Positions 55,175-64,000 of a stretch of 64,000 nt of DNA are shown piece by piece (within the stretch, counting starts at the first letter, position 1; every line of letters starts with the position of its first letter). The DNA comes from Penicillus capitatus (taxonomy: Eukaryota; Chlorophyta), in contig OZ287701.1 of the NCBI GenBank assembly GCA_965649825.1, positions 558,001 through 622,000 of the forward strand, read 5' to 3'. The position numbers and the translations under genes are program-made. Under the pieces are notes generated by a model. The model had not been told where the DNA came from. It was given only the letters and a program-made list of their open reading frames with translations, and did not search any database.

Positions 55175-57394
55175 ATGAAGAACTCACGGACTTCGCGTCA
55201 GCTCTTGCTGGAAACAACGCGAATGAGCGAGACCAAGGTGCGCGACAAGAAATCAGGTAGCCACAGTGTGCATTGCTTACCGGGTGGTTGGCTGATGTTT
55301 CTGGCCTGTGTACAGTGGAGTGGGCATCGTTGCCGGGCAACGTGGTTGATGGTGTCATGGTACACGTGCCCGTAAAACAGACCCTCGTCTTGCGCCTCGT
55401 TTGTCGACATTGGCGTCGGCATATCGACCATGGCATTCGGAAAATGGTGCATTCGGTCTCCAGGCCGATCCGTTGATGAAAGAGTGATGAAATGACAGGT
55501 GACGAATCCGAAGTGTCCACAAATGGTGCCAGTAGCGAGGATACCAGAACAATTCCCAATGATCTATCATCTGGATCTCTCGTGTCAGGTAGATGATCAT
55601 ACAGAGCCTCGGGCATATCATTTGAGCGGTGGTTGGATTCAGGCCTGGGGTTACGGGCAGAATCTCACACCGGCTTCGGGTGCCCAACTGAGCGCATTAC
55701 AAAAACTGCGTCATCTGAGAAGCATTAAGCTGACGAACTGGTCGACTTTGCCATTGAATGGGTTCCAAACAATTGTCGGATTGAAGTCGGTGACGGAGCT
55801 GGATTTGACGAACTGCAGATCGGTAGGGGACAACTACTTGCGCTGCTTTCGTTCCATTTCGTCGAAACTGAAGCTTCTCATCTTAAGTGGATGTAGTAAA
55901 ATCACGGATCGGGGCATTACACATCTATCCGCGCTCCAACACCTTACGGAGCTCAGGTACGATGAATGGCATATCCATGAAGATCGCTTTCTAACGAAGG
56001 GCATTGTACTCATAGATTGGCTCGCGTTGGAGGCATAACTGGCGAATCGCTAATTCAGTTACCCTCATCGTTGGAGACGTTGGATCTATCGTTTTGTGAG
56101 GATCTGTCGGATAGCGCCTTGCAGATGATCATTCAGTCCGGCGAATTTTCCTCGTCGTTAACGAACCTGAATCTCACGGGTTGCCAGAACGTAAAGTCCA
56201 GGACATTGATGTCACTCTCTGCTCTGTCAAGCATAACTCGCCTCAAGCTGGGTTATCTGACACAGCTGTCGGAGGTTGGGCGATGGAGTCGATTCTCGGA
56301 GCTCTGTGTGTTGGATGTGTCGTACGTTACGGGACTGAATATGCAAGAAGCCCTGCCCATTATCGGTGATATGATACAGCTGAGAAGCTTACGAATGAAT
56401 GGATGTCGCCGAACACAAGGATTGCAGGCACAACAGTTAACGCAGCTGAAACAACTGCGATGTTTAGAGTTGAGTCAGTGGTCAAACATCCAATTCGGGT
56501 TGGACGTGGCGGACGTGCTTCCAAATCTGGAAGTACTCGACTTGTCCAGATGCTATGGCCCCATTAATAACGCCCAGCAATACTTCAAAAAAGCGTCGAA
56601 GCTGAAGGTCCATCCTCACTCCTATCCGTAGACATCTGTGATCGGTTGCGTATTGTCTCTTGGCAGATTCTGGGTCTATCGCACATCTCATTTCTTCCTT
56701 TGAGTGTGATGACGGGCGTTGGCGGTCTCAACTCGTTGGAGGTGTTGAATCTCTCCGGTCTGGGGAATATGAGTGACCGAACACTACAAGAACTCTCCAG
56801 AGCCACGACTTTAAAGTACTTGGATCTATCCCAGAATGGAATCTTCTGCAAAGTCACAAACAAAGGTGATTCGATGACACTTGCCTCTTTCGGAAGATCT
56901 GACGGATGTTGTGGTTCCTGCTCTCAGGTGCTCAGGCTTTGCAGTCGTTGATTCTGTTGAAGAGTTTGAAGATTTCTGGTTGGACAGAAGTGACGCCTAA
57001 AGGATTTTCGGTCTTGCGGTGTTTGCCTAAGTTGACATCTTTGAACCTTTCGTCCTGTCCCAAGGTAACGAATAAAGTCGTCAGAGGGATTGCAAATTCC
57101 TTATCGGACCTGGCGGAACTCAATCTGGTAAACTGTTTCCACGTGACGTGTTCCGATCTGGGAGTACTTCGCAAGATGTCAGAGCTTGATACCCTGAAGC
57201 TCTCATTGCATCTCAAAGGGGACATCGACAGTCAGTTACCGAATATCAAGAATCTTCAATTGGTCTCTCCTCTCGACGCCGAGCTCTGGGAGGATCGCAG
57301 CCATCCATCAAACTTTCAACACGTATTGGAAACATATTCAAGAGAGGAAGACGGCACTTCCTGCGATACTCCTTCCTTTCTGAATCGAATGTGA
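55175..57394 (+). CDS. F-box/leucine-rich-repeat protein
   Basis: A probable substrate receptor of an SCF ubiquitin ligase. An F-box-like motif follows the first intron (SVEWASLPGNVVDGVMVHVP; TLVLRLVCRHWRRHIDHGI). From about 55560 to 57250 there are a dozen or more cysteine-containing LRRs of the FBXL type (VTELDLTNCRSVGDNYL; LKLLILSGCSKITDRGI; LTSLNLSSCPKVTNKVV; LAELNLVNCFHVTCSDL). Introns near 55252-55310, 55454-55499, 55956-56017, 56609-56668 and 56865-56928 keep frame. The first exon (MKNSRTSRQLLLETTRMSE) is basic; a start further upstream is possible because the frame is open. The tail after the last LRR (SNFQHVLETYSREEDGT) is polar. The substrate cannot be inferred. Confidence 0.82.
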
Positions 57395-58523
57395 CCGAGC
57401 TCTTCGTCGCCATTGACTGAAGTCGCTGTGCCTGCTGTCATAATCTGATGTTGTTTGTTTGTTGTCGTTCAACACACACGGCTCTCGGTGTCTTTCTTTT
57501 GCATTTTTTGCGTTTTGAGGATTCCAATACGTCTGGCAGATGGAATGGAGGAATGTCAGAGCAAGGTGTAACTCTAAATTGGGCAGGGATGGCAAGGTGG
57601 CTATTGCTTTTTGATTTACGACTTGTTTGGCATGGCGACACTTGCATGGATACATTTCATACCTCTTTTTCTATTGATGTTTGTTGTTGTGCTCTAATCT
57701 GTTATCCAGAGTCTTACTTACATCACACCGTATGTGTTTTTCTTTTGGTGTGGTTCCCTTGAGGCTTGTTTCTTTACCGTATTGGCCATGTTGTCCATTT
57801 TTCCCTGTTCCATTTTTTATAGCTTGGAAATGGAAAGTGCAATATGGAATGGTGACCAAGGCTAGATGTGAAAGTCGAATCTGTCTCTCTATTTCTAGTC
57901 CATATTGTACATCCGACCGAGCTTCGCTTTATTTGAAAGCAAGCGACCAATCAATCGACTAACCGATTAAAATAGAGCCGTCTGTGGGATATATGTCTGT
58001 TGAATGCTATGACTGTGCATAAAAGCTACAGATCTCTTCAATGCTTGCATGCACACGGTAACTCCATCTGTTTTTTACTTGATCTCATCTTGGGTGTTTC
58101 ACATCGGCCGTACGTTTCCTGCTCGTTATTATTATTCAATCCTCCTTTCTAAGCCATTTGACAACCATGACGACGACACGAACATAGAAGGTATCATGTA
58201 AAGAGGATGTGCGAGGGAAAAGGCATGCGTGATTCTCTATTCTTTGATGCTATGGATCTTTGCTGTATTGCTTTGTGTCGCATCGGATATGCGCTTTTTG
58301 GGTTTTCAAAGGGAATGAGAGGACACAGATACTGTAAGAGAAGCACAATATCAGGAGGACGATCCATCATGTCCAGAACCCATCACGCGCTCGATCGCGT
58401 CACGCAATACACGTCACATCAGCTACGCCCCCTCGTGTCATCGAGCTGCCTAGACGTAGCTCTACGTCAAAGACACCTACGAGCATCGTCTTGGTCTAAG
58501 TATTCTCCAGACAGAGTGCAACA
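57395..58523. other. intergenic region upstream of ferrochelatase
   Basis: T-rich and AT-rich sequence with no domain-bearing frame. A frame ending at 58635 overlaps the ferrochelatase first exon in another phase and is not supported. The ferrochelatase promoter should lie here. Confidence 0.4.
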
Positions 58524-60188
58524 ATGCAATCCTTTCAGCTCATGCGATCGCCGAAATTCACGAGAGCGTCGTATAGAGGAAAACAGCGTGGTCGCGTTCT
58601 CTGTGCAGCCAACCCGTATCGTACGTTTGGACTAAAGTCCGTTTCCGTCATCCGAGACCACCGAGCGACAGTGCCCATGGTTTAGGTCGCTGAACTTGTC
58701 GCCGTCTTTTCAAGCTATCTCCCGTGGACTCAAGTCATTGCAGGAATCGCCATCGAAGCTATGTTATCGCTCGGCCAACAGTGCCTCGTCTTCGCAGACG
58801 CTCGACGCAACGCCAAATCGCTCGAGTGGTCAGCAAGACACCGTGGCACAGAAGGAGAAACTCGGTGTCATGTTGCTTAATCTTGGTGGTCCAGAGACGC
58901 TCGACGACGTCCAGCCTTTTCTCTACAATCTCTTTGCCGACCCAGATATCATTCGACTACCAGAGGCGCTGAGATTTTTGCAGAAGCCTCTGGCCACCGT
59001 CATCTCAATGACGCGTGCCAGCAAGAGTGCTGAGGGATACAAAGCGATTGGCGGCGGATCTCCCTTGAGGCGAATCACAGAAGAACAGGGAGGCGCTCTA
59101 AAACAGGCCTTAAATCGAAAAGGAACTGATGTCGAAGTCTACGTCGCCATGCGATACTGGCATCCCTACACCGAAGAGGCCATGAACCAAGTACGCGTAC
59201 AATGCGATCCAGTGAGAAAAGAGTGAGAAGAGGGATACTGCTGGCTGGTGTAGATTAAAAAAGATGGAATCACGAATCTCGTTGTGCTGCCCCTCTACCC
59301 GCAGTTTTCTATCTCCACTAGCGGCTCCAGTCTACGGTTACTGCAAAATATACTCGAAAACGACCCAGAACTCATCACGCTGAAGCACACGGTATGTCAT
59401 GGCCCTGTTGTCGGATTTCATGATGATCTGTGCAGGTTATACCCTCCTGGTATCAAAGGAAAGGATACGTGAATGCCATGGCGGATATGATTCTGGCGGA
59501 ACTCAATCTCTTCGACAGTCCAGAAGACATCGAAATCTTCTTTTCAGCCCATGGCGTTCCCAAGAGCTACGTCTCTCAAATCGGCGATCCGTACAAAGAA
59601 GAAATGGAAGAATGCGTGTCCCTGATTATGGCCGAGCTCCAGAGACGTCACGTCACAAACCATCACACATTGGCCTATCAGAGTCGCGTCGGTCCTGTGG
59701 AGTGGCTGAAGCCGTACACAGATGATAGTATTCGAGAGCTCGGACGCAAAGGCACGAGCGGAATGCTTGCTGTCCCGATCAGTTTCGTCAGCGAACATAT
59801 CGAAACGCTTGAAGAGATCGATATGGAGTACAAGGAACTGGCCCTTGCCTCCGGCATCGCACAGTGGCGTCGTGTGCCTGCACTGAATACCAACCCTGCT
59901 TTCATCGAAGATCTGGCAGATGCTGTCTTAGAAGCATTGCCTTACGTTGGATCCATGATTGGACATTCCGACTCCCTCGTGCCCATCGGCGAAGTCGATG
60001 CTTTGTTGGATGTCTTCGATCGCGATCGTCCAACGCTGCCGTCGCCAACGGGTATGTGGAAATGGGGGTTCACTGCCAGTGCCGAAATCTGGAATGGAAG
60101 AATCGCCATGGTCGCCGTCCTCGTGATACTGATGTTGGAGACGATGACGGGACGCGGTATTCTCTCAAACCTCTTTACTGCATTCTAA
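58524..60188 (+). CDS. hemH: Ferrochelatase with C-terminal LHC/CAB-like helix, plastid type
   Basis: Inserts Fe(II) into protoporphyrin IX, the last step of heme synthesis. Four exons join with introns 58680-58743, 59191-59253 and 59392-59435, giving about 497 residues. The first exon encodes a basic Ser/Arg-rich presequence with a plausible transit-peptide site ([13 protein letters not shown]). The catalytic domain begins [20 protein letters not shown] and includes [45 protein letters not shown], and the catalytic histidine in [13 protein letters not shown], then the glutamate region in [20 protein letters not shown]. After an acidic linker comes a membrane helix, [20 protein letters not shown], with the chlorophyll-binding-like motif E-x-x-N-G-R-x-A-M. 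That extension is known from cyanobacterial and plastid ferrochelatases. Confidence 0.95.
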
Positions 60189-60669
60189 ACAATCCGATAC
60201 TGTACGTACGATCGATTGAGCATTCAGGGTATAAACAACGTCGTCTGTGGTACACCTATTGTATTCTTTCTTGAGGGACATTCTTACTAAGATCGTGCTC
60301 TTTGTACGAAGTCTGGTTGAGATTCTTTCGTAGTTGCAACCGATTCAATGCAAAGCACCCGACGCTCTATCGCATTCTTTGTAAAATTAAAGGAGTTCAT
60401 CTAAAGTACTGGGCGTAATCGAAAAGTGCATCGTTGCAGTGGAAAGCCAGTAGCTGGCCCATTATCACATATCGCAAAACGGACGATCTTTGTTGCGAAA
60501 ACAGAAACGGAAATGTTAGGTCAAGACGCCGATCGCTGGAATCCTGAAACCTTTCGGTATTTAGGACGATCCGATCGAACACGCATTCACCGGCGTGGCG
60601 AGATCGATAACGAAGGAAGGTCGCCTTTATACAAACAGGTCTCATAGGGCAACCACGGAATCCGCTTGT
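60189..60669. other. intergenic region
   Basis: A plus-strand frame (about 60426-60647, TETEMLGQDADRWNPETFRY) might be an upstream exon of the small membrane protein, but its phase does not fit a GT-AG join. Nothing else was recognised. Confidence 0.3.
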
Positions 60670-61023
60670 ATGCGTCGCCGGACAGTTGCCTCGACATACG
60701 TGATCGGTTTTTACGAAGCAACTGCGGAACAGAGGATACAGTGGAAGGTCCGGGCACCGCCGTTTCGACACGAGCAAATGCATTTCGAACTCGCACAAGG
60801 CGGCGTTTCTCTTCATTATATAGATGTCGGACATCCGATCTTGAAGCAGGACGCCATTCTATACAGCATCGCACCGAGCGTTGCATTCCTTGGGGCAACG
60901 CGGTGGTGGACGAACATGGATCATTATCTGTCGCACCCCATGGCCAGGAATCTGATAACGATGACACTAGCCGTATCCTGCCTTTCGCCCCTGTCATCTT
61001 CGAAGTCTCCGTTTGTCGTCTGA
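60670..61023 (+). CDS. small putative membrane protein, unrecognised
   Basis: An intronless frame of about 117 residues from ATG 60670 (MRRRTVASTYVIGFYEATAE). It has a polar middle (FRHEQMHFELAQGGVSLHYI) and two hydrophobic stretches (AILYSIAPSVAFLGATRWW; ARNLITMTLAVSCLSPL). The composition looks like a real protein, possibly of an organelle membrane, but the minus strand is open over the same bases and no family is recognised. It would end about 160 bp before the WDR11 start on the same strand. Confidence 0.4.
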   Translation: MRRRTVASTYVIGFYEATAEQRIQWKVRAPPFRHEQMHFELAQGGVSLHYIDVGHPILKQDAILYSIAPSVAFLGATRWWTNMDHYLSHPMARNLITMTLAVSCLSPLSSSKSPFVV

Positions 61024-61185
61024 CGGCGCAGCGAGTTGTTAAGCCTTGCCGAGTCGGAAGCAACAGACCAGAGTTTTCGCACTGTGGGGCACAATAGCGA
61101 CAAAACGTCACATCAACAGAGCGACTCTCTTATAGACTTGGATCCGCCACCACCATCGGCATCACGACCGCGATTGCAGCTATCG

Positions 61186-64000
61186 ATGTCGACCGCGCGC
61201 CTAGCTGGCTGTTTAGCAGGCCCTTGCGTCTCGGCAAATTTAGGTGTTGGGGATGTCCTCGAAGGACAACTGTTTGCCTATGGCGTCGGTTCCAGCGTGA
61301 CCATCGTCGACGTAAGACACGTCATGAACAAGGCAATCTGTATGCGCTCTGTGCCACAGCTCTTCGCTTTCAAAATCCTATGCACGCTTCAAGGCGGCCA
61401 TGGAAAAATTCCTGTCACCGCCGTTTCTTGGTGCGTTATCAGAACTGCACTCGGTAACGAATGCTTGGCAACTTCTAGGCATCCAGAATGTCATGCCAGA
61501 GATTTAAAGGCAGTGACCCATCTGAGGTGCATTCTTCTGTAGAGGTAAGTATCTGAAGACAGGATGTGCAGATGTGCAAGTGGCGATGGAGAGGGACATG
61601 TCGTCGTATGGGACATCGTTCGCGTGTCCGTTCTGTTTAAACTGAGGGACGCCAAACACACGTTTGAGCATTCTGAGGGGGTCAAGAGTATGGCATGGGT
61701 CATGCATCAACCGTGTCTTTTGGCAGTCGTTTTGGGTCCATCGACACTTGTACTGTGGGATGCTATGCGTATGAATGGACTGAGAAAGAGTGAGATATCA
61801 CTATAATGTGAAAACGTAGGTTCTGGCGGCGTGGTATGGCATCGCGATCTGGCAGGCGTGGGATCGCTGCACAGTCTCTCTGTGAATCCAATGGATCGCC
61901 GTTCCGTGTGTCTCTGCGGGAGCAATGGCGTTTGTTTGTTGATCTGCTTTTCTGGTGAACCGTACGAGAGAACATCTGTCAAACAGTATCGCGTCTCCAG
62001 CACAGGTCCCTCGCTGCAGAATGCCCGATGCGACAGGTGTCTCTTTGTAGGATCTGCTTCAAAGATGCCTTGTAATTTGCACTGTCTGTTTCCTCACATG
62101 CAGCATACATTGTTGGTCATGTTGGGTACAGAGATCTTGATCTTTGATGTTGAATTCGGACAGCCACTGGGTTCCATTCCGCTGCCCAAGGGCTACAAAC
62201 CATTCAAGAAACTCCTTGGCGTCTACGGGCATTCAACGAGCTACGGCGCTGGATTGACCGGCGGCACAGACAGCATCTACGCATTGCACGAGGTCCGACC
62301 CATCTACACAGAGCCCTCTATCAGAAGGGACATGGCATCTGTTGCAGGATGGCATGTTCACATCGTGGAATCGGGCGTCGGACTGTTTAACGTTTTCGAT
62401 GGGTACCAGTACCAAACTGGTACCCAGACCTTTGCGAGGCATGTACGGTTCTCAGTTAAATATCATGACCTCCTGTGGCTGCATCTGGCGAAGTGACAGT
62501 CTGGAGCGACTTGAGGAAAGGACATCTCCATCTGCGGGACAGGGCGCCTCTGCTGCAGAAGAATCGTATTTTCCAAGCAAATCTCTGCTGATTGTGAATG
62601 TCATGAGCAATGGTCAGTTGTGGCGGTGGAGAGCCAGTCTTCCTTGTAGATCCCCAGATGTCATCCGAGAACCCTCTGCCGATCTCATCGACTTTGCAGC
62701 GTGGAATGGAGATTCCGTCGCAGATACATTGCTGGATGAACTCGGTCAGCCTACTGCTCTTGGCAACGGCACGTCAGACAAAGAGAAGCTCCCGACAAAG
62801 ATCTCGACTTCGTACGAAGAGGATTTCAGTGAGAGACTCGATATTGAACGCGTTCTCTGTACTCTTTCCGGATCGGTGACGCATGTCAGTGTCTTGCCTC
62901 TATGCTTGTCTGATGGAAAGGCACTGGCAGAAGAAGAAAACGCGCCGAGTCCAATTGAACGAGCGACTTCGTTGGACATCGTTTCGGAAGAGATTCCAGA
63001 AGAGACGCCTCGGATTTTATTGCCAGATTCGTGCCGTTCTTCGACAGCTACCGTTCCGGAATCGCATACCCGTCGTACACGGACACCGATACTTGCGGCA
63101 GTGACAGCGACAGGTGGTCTAGAGATCATTGCTTTGCGGAGAGGATGTCTCACGGCAGTCTATCCAGAGATCATCCGTTCTTACTCAGTCCATGAATCCC
63201 GCTGCCGCAGTGTACGCTGGTTGGGTAATGGCCCACTGGCTGTCTCATTCAGCAGTGAAAAGATCGATGGATTGTGGAAGAATATCCTCATGCTGACCGA
63301 TGTCCGAACAGGAGAGAGCGTTCCTTTCCGCGTCATGCCTCCCGAAACGTCTGGGATGTTGGGCATCCGTGCTTCGCCTGCCGGAAAATATGTCGTGGTT
63401 CTGTTGAAGGATGCACCGTCCGAAATCTGGCTCGTGAGCACAGGGGAGATCTCTTTGAGTGTGAACAGAGTTTGTGCAGGTGATGGACATGCATCACGCA
63501 AAAAGGGTGCGACATCTGGAGATCCCATTCACGGCAGTGGACTGGACGCTAGCGCACGTCACATCACCACCATCCCTACTGAACAAAAACTGGTCAGCCA
63601 AGAAGTCACATCAAAGACACGCTTAAGGGCGCTCGTTCTGACAGGGAAGAAGACTCGGGATCGCCTGATGAACTGCCTTTGGAGACTCTTGTCTTTACGG
63701 TGAGCGATGGTCGAGTGGGAACCATCTCTCTACAGGGAAAGAAGGTGATCGATGCCAGTTTCGTGTTATCTGTCGAGTTCTGTCTTTTCAGGTGATCAAT
63801 TCTAAGGTGCGATTGCCTGGATGGGCGAATTTTGGCCCGACGAGTTCTGTCGGTCGTTGTATCTCCATTGCCGCCGTCGGATCGATGGTACTGCTGGGAG
63901 ACTATGACGGTCTGTATTCCTGGATCTTGCCCCGATGATCATTTCTGCACATTTCTAGGCAATTTGATCAAGTGGGATCTAGAAAGCGGCAAGAGCGAAA
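61186..64000 (+). CDS. WDR11: WDR11-like WD40 protein, 3' end outside the window
   Basis: WDR11 is a large twin beta-propeller protein that forms a complex at endosome/TGN membranes. The N-terminus MSTARLAGCLAGPCVSANLG leads to FAYGVGSSVTIVDVRH. Propeller segments follow: ASGDGEGHVVVWDIVRVSVL, VKSMAWVMHQPCLLAVVLGP, LHSLSVNPMDRRSVCLCGSN, TEILIFDVEFGQPLGSIPLP, LLIVNVMSNGQLWRWRAS, GGLEIIALRRGCLTAVYPEI, CRSVRWLGNGPLAVSFSSE and YVVVLLKDAPSEIWLVSTGE. The order matches WDR11, including the second-propeller block. The last exon seen (GDYDGNLIKWDLESGKS) runs off the window, so the C-terminal alpha-solenoid is missing. The joins near 61500-61563, 62440-62498 and 63600-63650 are unresolved; the second would fit a GC donor. 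The start may be further upstream, since the frame is open from 61036. Confidence 0.78.

Noticed and set aside
60587-61111. A 174-codon minus-strand frame
   Set aside because: Arg/Ser-rich shadow of the plus-strand frame, with no domain; the plus strand has more protein-like composition.

Overview
The window is nuclear DNA of a photosynthetic eukaryote. It carries plastid chlorophyll/heme enzymes (Mg-chelatase H subunit; ferrochelatase with a C-terminal LHC-like helix) next to purely eukaryotic genes (Nup98, eIF4G, MSH4, RMI1, WDR11, DNAJC17). Genes are close together, lie on both strands, and nearly all are cut by very short spliceosomal introns, mostly 41-64 nt. Many of these introns end in TGACAG or TGAC...AG. 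GC is near 50 percent, rising in 44.3-51.7 kb. An alga fits best (red alga or an alga with a red-derived plastid); the sequence alone does not fix the lineage. Gene models were spliced by hand from reading-frame continuity, so unresolved junctions are named in the entries.

Layout. 0.4-3.0 kb: Nup98 (-). 3.5-5.5 kb: unrecognised membrane/coiled-coil protein (+). 5.6-6.9 kb: RMI1 (-), divergent from isopentenyl-diphosphate isomerase (7.0-8.0 kb, +). 8.5-13.3 kb: eIF4G (+). 14.3-17.3 kb: MSH4 (+). 17.5-18.8 kb: secreted Cys-containing protein (+). 19.0-20.6 kb and 20.8-22.6 kb: two unrecognised proteins. 24.5-28.9 kb: magnesium chelatase H (+). 29.9-30.5 kb: secreted ML/NPC2-like protein (-). 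31.5-37.4 kb: large Pmp-repeat beta-helix protein with a multipass C-terminus (-), followed by a small multipass protein. 40.2-43.3 kb: ankyrin gene in which each repeat is one 99-nt exon. 45.6-46.4 kb: FUN14 protein (-). 46.6-49.0 kb: NB-ARC NTPase (+), then a 126-bp TPR repeat array with a broken 5' part (49.3-51.7 kb). 53.9-55.0 kb: DNAJC17. 55.2-57.4 kb: F-box/LRR protein. 58.5-60.2 kb: ferrochelatase. 60.7-61.0 kb: small membrane protein. 61.2 kb to the end: WDR11, cut by the window edge.

How the genes work together. ChlH and ferrochelatase are the first Mg-branch enzyme and the terminal Fe-branch enzyme acting on protoporphyrin IX. MSH4 and RMI1 both act in recombination, and MSH4 points to meiosis. 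The NB-ARC, TPR, ankyrin and Pmp genes form an accessory, fast-evolving stretch from 31 to 52 kb, where repeat expansion, decay and one-exon-per-repeat architecture are visible directly. No CRISPR array, rRNA, tRNA or intact transposon was recognised.
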